Program-made: the position numbers and the translations under genes
The notes under the pieces: generated by a model
What the model saw: only the letters and a program-made list of their open reading frames with translations
Told to the model about the DNA's origin: nothing
Databases searched by the model: none
Part shown: positions 10,222 to 19,570 of the stretch, one piece after another
Position numbering within the stretch: position 1 is the first letter of the stretch
Layout of the letters: every line of letters begins with the position of its first letter
Assembly (NCBI GenBank): GCA_963747375.1
Contig: CAVVFL010000002.1
Coordinates: 434,001 to 498,000, forward strand
Reading direction: 5' to 3'
Source: Sva-07 sp963747375
GTDB lineage: Bacteria > Actinomycetota > Acidimicrobiia > Acidimicrobiales > Ilumatobacteraceae
Length of the DNA stretch: 64,000 nucleotides

Positions 10222-10970
10222 CGGCTGGTCACCGTCACCGAGTCGCCCGGCTCGACCAGGCCGAGACGGTGGAGTTCGTCGATGGCGTCGAGTTCGGTGC
10301 GCAGTTCGGTCGGCGGCGTGTCGAACCAGCGGGGGAGGCGTCGTCGGCCATCCTCGGGAGCGTAGGTCCCCCAGTGGATGGGCACCAGCAACTCCGGTTT
10401 GATCAGCTTGGTGGCGGTTGCCGCGCGCTGTGGGTTCAGGTGACCCTCACCCAGCGTCGACCCCCAGCCCCAGATGGGGAGCAACGCCACGTCGATGTCG
10501 CCGAAGTCGGCCATCGCGTCGAAGAGGTCGGTGTCGCCGGGGAAGTAGATCCGACGGCCGGCGCCGTTGACGATGAAGCCGACGGGATCGGCGCTCACTC
10601 GGGAGTGCGGGCCGCGGCCTCGCTTGTGCACGGCCGGTACCACCTCGACGGTGACGGGTCCCGACTCGATCCGGTCACCGACGACGATCTCGGTCACGTC
10701 GCTGAATCCCGCCTTGCGAAGCAGTGTTGCGGAGCCGGCCGGTGTGAGCACCCTGACCGACGGCCGGAGCCGCTTGAGTGAGGGGAGGTGCAGGTGGTCG
10801 ACGTGGACGTGTGACAGCAGCACGAGATCGACGTCGAACGTGTCGTCCGGCGGCGCGGGACGGCGGCGACGGAGGTGGGCGACCCGCTTGGTCAGCAGGG
10901 GATCGGTGAGCACCCGGTAGCCGTCGACGTCGATCAGCGTCGTCGCGTGGCCGACCCAGGTGAGCTCCAT
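10218..10970 (-). CDS. Metallo-beta-lactamase-fold hydrolase (NAPE-PLD/UlaG type)
   Basis: Metal-dependent hydrolase of 250 residues. It has the zinc motif HVHVDHLHL (residues 54-62), a second histidine in PAVHKRG, an aspartate in YFPGDTDLFD and a histidine in VPIHWGTY, the order of the N-acyl-phosphatidylethanolamine phospholipase D-like branch. Eight bases separate it from the upstream phosphodiesterase and it overlaps the lipoprotein start, so the three genes look like one operon. A phospholipid-type substrate is possible but unproven. Confidence 0.85.
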   Translation of the reverse strand: MELTWVGHATTLIDVDGYRVLTDPLLTKRVAHLRRRRPAPPDDTFDVDLVLLSHVHVDHLHLPSLKRLRPSVRVLTPAGSATLLRKAGFSDVTEIVVGDRIESGPVTVEVVPAVHKRGRGPHSRVSADPVGFIVNGAGRRIYFPGDTDLFDAMADFGDIDVALLPIWGWGSTLGEGHLNPQRAATATKLIKPELLVPIHWGTYAPEDGRRRLPRWFDTPPTELRTELDAIDELHRLGLVEPGDSVTVTSR

Positions 10971-10977
10971 CGATCGC

Positions 10978-13115
10978 TCAGGCGTCGGCTGTCACGCCTG
11001 GGATCGGCGGCGCCGTCGGCCGCTCGGGCACCGTCCACGGGGCCGGCGCGGTCCCGTCGTTGATCGATGCCATCCAGCGTTTGAACAGGTGATGGACCGT
11101 GGCGGCCCCGACGATCGGTTCGTCGGGGAGGTCGAACCCCGCCGGGAACAGCAGGAACGGGTGGGTCTGGTTGCCGCCCATGCCCCCGTGGAACCCGATG
11201 AGTTCCTCGAACGCTGCGCCTTCGTCGGCGTGCGGGTCGTAGAAGCTGTTGACCAGGATGTCCGGCGCGTTGGTGAACGAGTCGGTGCGTCGGAGATGGT
11301 CTGCGGCGTTCGGGCCGAAGCCGGCCAACGGGTCCTCGCCTTCGATCCGATCGTCGATCAGGTAGTGGATGCCGCTGCCGCCGATGACGAGTCCACCGAG
11401 CGTCTCCGAACGCACCAGGACGAAGCCGATCCCTGGATGTTGGGCGAGGCCGGCGACGAGGCCGGGGAACCGTGTGCCCATCTGTTCCACCGTGGCGCGG
11501 CCGTCGATGTCGGTGAACGAGACGAGCCCGAGGTTGCCAGACGCGAGCACGATCACGTCGGCCTTCGACGTCTCGTCGGTACCGCTCGCTGCGGCGAGTT
11601 CGTCGTCATGGGCCGGGCCGAGCACGACATCGCCGTCGACCATCCGGTTGCGTGTGGCGGTCGCGAGCAACTTGCCGACACGGCTGTCCTTGTCGCGCAC
11701 CGCTTCGGTGAGCGCGCCGTTGAGGTTTCCCCAGCCCTCCGACGACATCTCCGGCACGGCGATCTCGACGTCGGCGTCGATGAGCGAATCGACGAGATCC
11801 TCGAGCGTCATGTCGTATCGCTGCAGGAACGTGGAACCCTGCGTTTGGCCGTGATCGGAGAGCACGACGACGTGGTACGGGCGCGGTGCCTCGGCGATCG
11901 CGTACTCGAGGCGCGGCGAGTTGCCGGTCGAGGCGGCGAAGGGTGTCGAGCGCCGTCGGCGCGAACAGCCCCGAGTGGTGGGCCACCTCGTCGTAGCCGA
12001 CGAAGTCGGCGTACGCGGATGGCACGCCCCGGTACACGTCGCTCATGAGCGTGTAGACGGTCAGGTCGCGTAGGATCGTCGTCGTCGCAGCTCGCAGGAT
12101 CGGGTAGATCCCGCCCCGATCGAGTCGCGGCACGACATCGCGTCGGCGAGTGCCACGACGGTCGACGATCTCGCGCCACGCGTCGGCGATCGTCAGGGTG
12201 ATCAGTCGGCTGACCGCGTACGGATCCGACAGGAAGTAGTTGGCGGTCTTGTGGCTGTGCTTGCGCCGGTCGAGCAGGGTGCTGAAGGTGATCGCCGACT
12301 CGACGCTGTCGCCGGAGAACACGTTCGATCGGGAGACCCCGCCATCGGCGAGCAGGCCGCGCCCGTCGGACTGGCGGGCCTCGATCTCAGCGGCATCCTT
12401 GGGACGGTTCGACGTGAAGACCTTGCCGGCCTCCTTGTCGTACCAGCGGAAAGCCGGCATGTTGTGGTTGTTCCCGTGCAGGATCCCGGCCTGGCTGGCT
12501 CCGGTCTGCGACGAGAGGTCGCACTCCCAGCCCGTCATGCGATGCGAACCGTCGCGAACCCAGCGGGCGAGCGTCGGAGCGTGGCCGTTGGCGATCGCTT
12601 GGCGCACCACCGGCTCGGCGAGACCGTCGATCTGGAGGAACAGGATGCCGGGCACGTCGGTCGGCTGTGGGCGGCTCGAGGCGGTTGACCATCCGCCGGA
12701 CGGTCTGGCGTTGCCACACGGCGTCGTCGTCGACCGACAGCCAGGTGCTCAGGATGATTCCGATCACGGTCATGAAGAACGAGGCGATGATCGCGGCCCA
12801 CACCGAGTCGATCGTGAGGCCGTCGAGGATCTCGTTTGCCAGCCACAGGATCAGTCCGTTGGCGACGAGCCCGAGGAGGCCGGCGGTCCACAGGATGATG
12901 CGGGAGAAGAACCGCGAGATGATCGGCCAGAGCACCGCGTTGAGGACCGAGAGGAGTGCGGCAGCGACCAGCGCGGTGCCGAAGTCGCGGATCGAGATGC
13001 TCGGCATGATCCAGGCGACGAGCCAGAAGCTGACCGCCGTGATCGCGAACTCGATGAGGTGACGTCGAAGCGGAATCCGGCCAGGGGTTCGAGAGGGCAG
13101 CGTCGGTGTCGTCAC
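10978..13115 (-). CDS. Holin-IV-like membrane domain fused to an alkaline-phosphatase-superfamily phosphodiesterase
   Basis: About 710 residues once two +1 frame breaks (near 12658 and 11938) are bridged. Residues 1-135 resemble the four-helix mycobacterial holin superfamily IV domain (SFWLVAWIMPSISIRD, WTAGLLGLVANGLILWLA). The rest is a type I phosphodiesterase/alkaline phosphatase fold with metal-ligand motifs QIDGLAEP, the nucleophile region SSQTGASQ, GYDEVAHHSG and LSDHGQTQG. The enzyme is thus predicted to be membrane-anchored; the number of helices leaves the side of the membrane open. First gene of a minus-strand operon. Substrate unknown. Confidence 0.82.
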
Positions 13116-13136
13116 GGCCGCCAGGATAGGTCCCCG

Positions 13137-13240
13137 AGCGATGAGCGGAGGGCCCGTATCCCGGCCCGTCGCTCATCGCTGTCGGTGATTTGGTGCGGTG
13201 ATGAGCAAGCGGCCGGTATCCGGGCTCGTCGCTCATCGCT
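13137..13240. repeat. Two imperfect copies of a hairpin repeat
   Basis: In the gap between the acyltransferase stop and the phosphodiesterase start, two related hairpins lie 60 bp apart (13137-13180 and about 13197-13240). The first has perfect 10-bp arms AGCGATGAGC/GCTCATCGCT and inner GGGCC/GGCCC arms around CGTATC. The second keeps the right arm exactly and the centre GGTATCCGGG. They could be terminators, attenuators or a REP-like element; no poly-T follows. Confidence 0.6.
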
Positions 13241-13261
13241 GGTGATCCGGCAGAACCTGGA

Positions 13262-14260
13262 TCAACCCAGGTCGGGCCACCGGCGCTGCTGGCGGCGCCG
13301 GAGCCCGGCGGTACCGAGCTTGCGGCGCTCGGCCAGCGCCCAGTCGCGACGCCAACCCGTGTGCTCCGGCCCCGTCAACGGTGGGTTCGTACCGCTGGCG
13401 GCGCGCTGGCGCGCCGTCCAGAAGTCGGTGATCGCCTCGTCGCCGAGGAGCGTGACGGCGGCTTCGATCCGTGCGCCGAAGCGACGCGTCGATTCGTCTT
13501 CCCCTGACCGCAAGGGTGCTCCGAAGACGACCTTCGTCCGCCCGGGCTTCGGGCGCTTCATGCCCTTGCCGAAGATCGCTCCGGTTCCGTCGATGAACAC
13601 GGGCACCACAGGCGCGCCGGTGCGGGCGGACAGGTACGCCGCGCCACCCTTGAAGTCCTGGCCCCAGCCGTCAGGCGACCGACCGCCCTCCGGGTAGATC
13701 ACGAGGCTGTAGCCGTCGTCGATCAGGCCCTTGATCAGGTCGGACGACCTTCGGCCGGTGAGCTCCCGGTCGATCGGTATCGCATTGAGCGACAGTGCCG
13801 ACAGTGCGGCCTTCCACTTCTTGTCGAAGAAGTAGTCGGCGGCCGCCGCCACCACGAGCTTGTGTCGCCAGGCCGACGGAACCGACCTGATCATCAGGCC
13901 CGTGTCGAGGTGGCTGTGGTGGTTCGGGGCGAAGATCACCGCCGGTGGATCCTCGAGCGAGGTGAGATCGGCGAGCCGGTCGGTCCCGACGATCTCCGGC
14001 GATGTGAGCACGCGGGCCGTCAATCGGATCGGGCCCTCGATGATCACGGTGCGCACCGACGACGCGAGGGGACGTCGGGCCCAGTCGGTGTCGTAGTGGG
14101 CACCGAGCCCCGACACCTCGGGCGGCACCTCGACGCCGCGCGGGACGGTCGGCGTGCGGTACGGGAAGCCGAAGTTGCGCAGCGGCATCGCAGCGCGGCG
14201 CACGGCGTCCTCGGCGGCGCCGGCGACCCGTTGGGCCCGTTGCAGGTTCCGGTCGACCAC
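13262..14260 (-). CDS. 1-acylglycerol-3-phosphate O-acyltransferase-like (PlsC family)
   Basis: Transfers a fatty acyl chain to a glycerol-phosphate-type acceptor at the membrane. The catalytic H-x4-D motif is in NHHSHLDTG, followed by the acceptor-binding motif YPEGGRSPDG and VVPVFIDGTG. The protein has 332 residues, with an N-terminal extension of about 90 residues before the catalytic core. It begins 7 bp after the LarA-like gene and shares a likely operon with the zinc dehydrogenase and acyl reductase, which suggests a lipid-related cluster. Acyl acceptor not predictable. Confidence 0.85.
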   Translation of the reverse strand: MVDRNLQRAQRVAGAAEDAVRRAAMPLRNFGFPYRTPTVPRGVEVPPEVSGLGAHYDTDWARRPLASSVRTVIIEGPIRLTARVLTSPEIVGTDRLADLTSLEDPPAVIFAPNHHSHLDTGLMIRSVPSAWRHKLVVAAAADYFFDKKWKAALSALSLNAIPIDRELTGRRSSDLIKGLIDDGYSLVIYPEGGRSPDGWGQDFKGGAAYLSARTGAPVVPVFIDGTGAIFGKGMKRPKPGRTKVVFGAPLRSGEDESTRRFGARIEAAVTLLGDEAITDFWTARQRAASGTNPPLTGPEHTGWRRDWALAERRKLGTAGLRRRQQRRWPDLG

Positions 14261-14267
14261 GAGCGAC

Positions 14268-15854
14268 CTACTTCACGTCCGCGATCATCAGCGGCGGCGT
14301 CTTCATGTGGGTGATCGTCGGGTGGCGACCGACGGTGTCGGACGCGATCTCGAGGGCGTCGTTCATCGTCGACGCCGGGGTGAAACCGAGTTTGCGGACC
14401 GTCGCAGCGTCGCCGCCGACGATGATCACCTTGCCCGCGTGCTTCATCCCGTGGCTGCCCCAGTACCACATGTAGAACGGGTGGACGCCGTGGTAGGCGT
14501 TGGTGGTGCGGTACAGGTGGCGGTACCAGTCGTCCTCCGCGTACTGCTTCTCCCACTTCTGCGACATGACATGGGGGTCGGTGGTGTCGGCGAGCACTTC
14601 CTCGAAGAAGTCGATGTAGCTGGGATGGTGCACCGGATGGAACTCGTTGGTGGTCGGATGCGTGAGGATCACGACACCGCCCTCGCGAACGAGCGGCTTG
14701 CCGCGGTACAGGTTGAAGAAGTAGCCCAGCCCGGTGCACATCACCAGGATCGGATTCATGATCGAGTTGACGTTGTAGGGGCAGATGTACGGGATCCCCA
14801 GCATGAGGATGTCGGTCTGGCCCTCGACCTCGACGAGTTGCTGGTCGTAGACGTTCTGGGTCGTGATCTTGTGGACCGCCTCGACCTCACCGCACTGGAT
14901 GCTGGTCATCTGATGCGGCGCCTCGATGCCGTGGAAGATCTTGCGGGCCGTTCGCGCCGGCGCCTTGGCCAGTGACTTGGCGCTGGCCAGGTAGAGCGCT
15001 CGATCCTTGGCGTTCCATTCCCATTCCCGCTTGGCCAGGAACTCGAAGGGCTGCGGGAACGTGTCGGTGTTGAGCGTGGTCTCGATCTGGAAGACCTTCG
15101 GCCCGTGGTCGCGCATGACCTTGCCCATGCGCCACGTGCTCTTGTGGAGCTCGGAGGCGTGCTGGTCCATGAACGAGTGCGACGCCTCCATCGTGGTCGG
15201 GTTGTGGTGGTGGCGCAGCGAGCGGTAGCTCGCCAGGCCGACGGCGGTCGACTTCCAGCCGCCGTCCATGGCAACCAGGTTGATGTTGACGTAGATCAGG
15301 AGGTCGGACTCGGCCGCCCGCTTGTTGATCTCGATCTCCTCGCCCTGGTCGGTGGTGCCGAGGAAGGCGAGGTTGTCGGGGTCTTCGGCGTCGTGCTGGA
15401 ACAGCAGGCCGCGGGGCTCGAACGCGTCGTACACCCGGTCGCCGAGGGCATGGCGCAGTTCGAACTCGTGCATCCGACGGTGCAGGGCGAGTGCGGCGAT
15501 GAGGTGGACGTCGTCGACGCCGGCGTCGGCGGCCATCGTGAGCACCTGCTCGATGATCCGCTGGCGCAGGTCGGGGCGGCGCATCTTCGGCAACGGGAGC
15601 GACACGTCGTCGAACGCGATCGTCAACTTCATGCCGGGGAACAGCAGCGACGGCAGCGGATCCATGTCGATCGGATGCAGCAACGCGGTGCGGATGGCGC
15701 CGTCGACGTCGTCGATCGCGTCGTGGGGCTCCGGCGCGTAGATCACCCGGCTGCGGTCGGCGGGCAGCTTCTCCAGACGGAATCCTTCTCCGTGCCAGAA
15801 CAGGGTGGGCGGCGTCGACCTGTCGACGTCGAGTACGAATCCAGGGCGAGGCAT
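14268..15854 (-). CDS. LarA/DUF2088-like protein
   Basis: Protein of 528 residues related to the lactate racemase LarA N-terminal family (DUF2088). It shows the family's early segment FPGMKLTIAFDDVSLP, an ALHRRM motif that matches the histidine region of LarA, and NLVAMDGGWKS. The frame is open well upstream, but the ATG at 15854 is the first with family-like sequence; upstream codons come from a tandem repeat. LarA enzymes use a nickel-pincer cofactor; no maturation genes (larB, larC, larE) are seen here, so racemase activity is only a possibility. Second-last gene of a minus-strand cluster. Confidence 0.7.
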   Translation of the reverse strand: MPRPGFVLDVDRSTPPTLFWHGEGFRLEKLPADRSRVIYAPEPHDAIDDVDGAIRTALLHPIDMDPLPSLLFPGMKLTIAFDDVSLPLPKMRRPDLRQRIIEQVLTMAADAGVDDVHLIAALALHRRMHEFELRHALGDRVYDAFEPRGLLFQHDAEDPDNLAFLGTTDQGEEIEINKRAAESDLLIYVNINLVAMDGGWKSTAVGLASYRSLRHHHNPTTMEASHSFMDQHASELHKSTWRMGKVMRDHGPKVFQIETTLNTDTFPQPFEFLAKREWEWNAKDRALYLASAKSLAKAPARTARKIFHGIEAPHQMTSIQCGEVEAVHKITTQNVYDQQLVEVEGQTDILMLGIPYICPYNVNSIMNPILVMCTGLGYFFNLYRGKPLVREGGVVILTHPTTNEFHPVHHPSYIDFFEEVLADTTDPHVMSQKWEKQYAEDDWYRHLYRTTNAYHGVHPFYMWYWGSHGMKHAGKVIIVGGDAATVRKLGFTPASTMNDALEIASDTVGRHPTITHMKTPPLMIADVK

Positions 15855-15922
15855 CGGTGGAGGTCCTCCAGTGTGTGAACGCGGCGACGAGGGAAGCGCC
15901 AGCGACGAGTCGCACAGGCCGA

Positions 15923-16000
15923 GTAGCCGAAGCGAAGCGGAGGTGATCGAGGCCATCATCGGTAGCCGAAGCGGAGCGGAGGTGATCGAGGCCATCATCG
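15923..16000. repeat. Tandem 39-bp direct repeat
   Basis: Two head-to-tail copies (15923-15961 and 15962-16000) differing at one base, starting GTAGCCGAAGCG and ending GAGGCCATCATCG. They fill most of the gap between the zinc dehydrogenase and the LarA-like gene; the dehydrogenase stop codon (15995-15997) lies inside the second copy. Recent duplication; no clear function. Confidence 0.9.
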
Positions 16001-17179
16001 CAGGTCGAATGCAATTTTCACGGCGCCGCGGCGGCCGGCGGTGGCCGCGTGGGCGATGGCGTCGACGTGGTCGGACAGGGGATAGGTGGCCGAGAGCAAC
16101 CGCTCGGCCTCGACGGCGTCGGCGGTTTCGATCGCGAGGTCGAACGTGCGAACGGTGCGGCCGTCGGGAAGGTGCTCGGTGCCGTAGGTGTAGGCGCCCT
16201 TGAGTTCGGTCTCGCGATGCCAGAGCCCGGTGAGGTCGAGCGTGACGTCGGCGGGCATGCCGAGCAGCACGACGCGGCCACGTGGACGCGTGATGCGCAA
16301 CGAGTCGGCCACCGTTGCGCTGGTTCCCACGGCGTCGATGGTCACGTGGGCCCCGGAGGAGAGGTGGTCGCCGATCATGTGACAGCCGGTGGCGCGTCTG
16401 ACCGCTCGTTGCAGCCCGTCGGGGCCGACGACGACATCGGCGCCGTAGGCCTTGGCGAGCTGCTGCTGGTGGGGGTAGCGGGCACCGACGATGATCTCGA
16501 CGTCGGGAACGTAGCGACGCAGACCGGCGATCGCTGCGAGGCCCATCGTTCCTGCGCCGAGCACGGCCACGACGGCTGGGCGGGTCGCGTCCTGGCGGGC
16601 GGCAACCACCGGAGCCGCGAGCAGGGCCGCGTGGATACCTCCGGCGAACGGCTCGACGAGCACGGCACGCTCGTCGGGCATGTCGCCGATGCGGTGGAGC
16701 TGCGACTCGTGCGCCACGAACTCGGGGGCCCATCCGCCACCCGTCGAGCAGCAGAACCCGGTCTGGATGCCGGGCTCGAGCGGCCCGGTCGAGAGATGGG
16801 CGTAGTCGTCGCCGTCGCCGGGTGCGGCGCCGGGGAACGGGGGAGCGAAGCCGCGCGCCTCGTGGCCGAGGACCGGTTCGAGGATCACCCGGGTGCCGTC
16901 GTCGAGTTCGCCGACGACCTCATGGCCGGGGACGAAGGGAAACGAGACCACGTCGTCGAAGTACAACGAGGCATGTCCTTCGACGAGCGACAGGTCGGAG
17001 CCGCAGATCCCGGCGAGGCGGGTGTGCACCCGGTGCCAACCGGGTCCGGGAAGGTCGGGCTCGTCGACGTTCGTGTAGGCGAGTGGACCGAGCTTGGCCG
17101 CCGTGATCGGCGAGATCGCGGACGCGATCCGCGCCATGCCGAGCTTCGGTACCGATCGGGAGACCTGGAGTGCTTTCAT
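15995..17179 (-). CDS. Zinc-type alcohol dehydrogenase (MDR family)
   Basis: Medium-chain dehydrogenase of 394 residues. The catalytic-zinc region reads GICGSDLSLVEGH, with VPGHEVVGE and an early glutamate. The structural zinc cysteine cluster is not evident. The nucleotide-binding motif is LGAGTMGLAA. It overlaps the upstream acyl reductase/HAD gene by 4 bp (ATGA), so the two are translationally coupled; an acyl reductase next to an alcohol dehydrogenase suggests interconversion of fatty aldehydes and alcohols, which is inference. No frame break. Confidence 0.85.
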   Translation of the reverse strand: MKALQVSRSVPKLGMARIASAISPITAAKLGPLAYTNVDEPDLPGPGWHRVHTRLAGICGSDLSLVEGHASLYFDDVVSFPFVPGHEVVGELDDGTRVILEPVLGHEARGFAPPFPGAAPGDGDDYAHLSTGPLEPGIQTGFCCSTGGGWAPEFVAHESQLHRIGDMPDERAVLVEPFAGGIHAALLAAPVVAARQDATRPAVVAVLGAGTMGLAAIAGLRRYVPDVEIIVGARYPHQQQLAKAYGADVVVGPDGLQRAVRRATGCHMIGDHLSSGAHVTIDAVGTSATVADSLRITRPRGRVVLLGMPADVTLDLTGLWHRETELKGAYTYGTEHLPDGRTVRTFDLAIETADAVEAERLLSATYPLSDHVDAIAHAATAGRRGAVKIAFDLR

Positions 17180-19546
17180 CGGCGGGCTCCTTCGCCGAAG
17201 CGCTGACGCCGGTCACGTTCCGACAGCAGCGGCCCGATCGGCAGCTTCGGTCGGGGGCCGCCGGGCGACTTGCTCCAGTGCTCGACGAGCCAGCCGCGCT
17301 TGCGGGCGATCGCGGCCAACCGCGTTTCGGGGTTGACGGCGACCGGGAAGCCGACGGCCTCGAACAGCGGCAGGTCCGACGACGAGTCGGCGTAGGCGAC
17401 GCACTCGTCGAGGTCGAAGCCCTCGGCGTCGCAGTAGTCCGACAGGATCTGGGCGCGCGCCTCGCCGGTCGGTGGCACCGTGATCATCTCACCGGAGTAC
17501 GTGTTGTCGGGCCGGATCGACATCTCGGCGGCGACGATCTCGTCGAACAACGGCCGCAGACCTTCGACGTTGAAGCTGAGCGCGCCGGTGATCAGGATCG
17601 TTCGATGCCCGAGGGCGCGGTGCTCGACGAACGCGGCGGAGCCCGTCGGGGAACGACTTCGTCATGATCATCTGGGCGAACATCTCGCGGGCGTCGCGTT
17701 CGATCTGCTCCACCGGCGCGTCCTCGTAACGGCGGTAGAAGTGGCGGAGGAAGTCGGTGCGGTCGGCGCGATCGAGCTTCAACAGACCCGGCCCCTCGGC
17801 GACGGTGCGCAGGAAGTAGCGAATCCGCTCGGGGGTGTCGAGGCGGCGCGTGGCGAGCCACGAGTAGCTCTCGACGACGTTCGACGCGATCAGCGTGTTC
17901 TCGAGGTCGAACGCCACGACCTGACGCTTGGGGTCGAGCACCTGCTTGCGCATGCGGGCCATGCGATCGGTCGACGCTGCCGGCCCGGGCGTGGTCTTGA
18001 CCCGTGCGTGCTGGACGATCGACGGCAGGTGGACCTGGGTGATGTAGGTCGGCCAGTCGACCGAGCGGGGGTCGAAGTTGAACTCGGCCCGGTCGGCGTC
18101 GGTGAGTTCGCCCCACGTGCGCATGAGGTTGTCGACCTGGTAGATCGCCTCGCACTCGGTGTACAGGCCGTAGAGCTCGACGTAGGTGAGCGCCCGCTCG
18201 ATCTCGACGCGCTTGGTTTCGATCTGCGCCGACCATTCGGCCTGGCGTCCACGCAGCGGGAGGTTCTGGAGCACCTTCTCGCCGGCGGTCAGCACCTTCT
18301 TCGCTCGTCCCAGTTGCGCCTGCACTCGACCGCGACCGGGGAACCGGAACTCGGGGACGACGATCGGTTGACCCTTGGCGTCGTAGATCGGGTGCTCGAG
18401 GAACCAGCCGCTGACGTTGTCGACGAGCATCCGGTACTTGAGCGGGTTGATGCCGCCCGAGGCGACCTGCGTGATCGCCGGCGCCCGCTCGGGGCCGAGG
18501 GCCGCGACGGCGATGATCGCGGCCACGACGATGTCGACGGGAATCACGTCGACGGTGCCCTCGGGGACGCCGGGGAACTCGTCGAGGAGGCCGCGGGCGT
18601 ACGAGATCAGGACCGGCTCGGCCATGCGGAACCCGCGGATCCAGCCGGGCTTCGGCTCGGCGAGCGCGGATTCGATGATCGACGGCCGAACGATCGAGAC
18701 CGGGACCGGGCCCTTGACGTCGGTCAGTGCCTGTTCGCCGAGCGCCTTGGTGAACGCGTATGCGTCGGGCCACCCGACGCTCGCGGCGCGGGACCGGCCG
18801 GCTTCGATGAGCTGGTCCTTGACCCAACGCTCGCGCAGCGCCTCGGTCTTCGACGCGAGCGCCGGTGCTCCGGCGGCGCCGAGTTCGGTGCGAGCCTCGG
18901 ACCGGAACCGCTCGAGGTTGTCGCGGCTCCTGCTCGCGGCGTCGGCGTCGGAACGCAGGCGGCGGCTCGCCGCGACTTCGTTGCGCCAGTCGATGCCGAT
19001 GTCGAACGGGCCGTCGCTCACGAGCTGTTCGGGAGCGTTGCCCCGCCGGTTGCCGGCGACGTAGCAGGTCGACACGGCGACGAGATGCGGTGTGATGCCG
19101 ATCTCGTTGCAGAGATTGGCGATGCGCTGAGGCCCGAGCAGGTTGATCTCGACGGCCGAGTCGAGCGGCGAGTCGAACGACACCGCGGCGGCAGAGTGGA
19201 TGACGATGTCGCACGACGCGAACAGCGCGCGGTCGGTGTCGTTCAGGCCGAGGCCGTCACGGGTGACGTCGCCGGCGACGGTGCTGACCCGCGAGGTGAC
19301 CGCCGAGAAGTCGTCGCCGTGGGTGGCGCGGAGCCGGTCGAAGGCGTCGTTCTTGAAGATCTCGCGGTCGGTTCGCTTGGCCGCCGGCGTGCGCTGGCCG
19401 TCGCGTACGAGCAGGACGAGTTCGCACTCGGGGACCGAACGCAGCAATCGCTCGACGAGCGCGGTGCCGACGAATCCGGTGGCGCCGGTGATGGCGATCC
19501 TCTTCCCCGCGAGTTCCTCGGCGATCACGGTTGACAGTTCTAGCAC
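17176..19546 (-). CDS. Fatty acyl-CoA reductase-like SDR fused to an HAD-IB hydrolase domain
   Basis: About 790 residues after bridging one +1 break near 17645. The N-terminal half is an extended SDR of the male-sterility/acyl-reductase type: ITGATGFVGTALVERLL (residue 19 on), VSTCYVAGN, and the catalytic tyrosine/lysine in YAFTKALGE. A linker resembling the FAR C-terminal domain follows. From about residue 565 there is a phosphoserine-phosphatase-like HAD-IB domain with FDLENTL, ILITGALS and YADSSSDLPLFEAVG. Motif I is D-x-E rather than the usual D-x-D, so phosphatase activity is uncertain. GTG start at 19546, beside the TetR operator. Confidence 0.82.
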
Positions 19547-19550
19547 GATC

Positions 19551-19568
19551 CTCTACCAATTGGTAGAG
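19551..19568. promoter_or_regulatory. Perfect 18-bp palindrome, likely TetR operator
   Basis: CTCTACCAATTGGTAGAG is a perfect inverted repeat in the 24-bp gap between the divergent acyl-reductase/HAD gene (start 19546) and the tetR-like gene (start 19571). Size, symmetry and position are those of a TetR-family operator controlling both genes. It also forms the leader of the tetR-like ATG. Confidence 0.8.
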
Positions 19569-19570
19569 AG

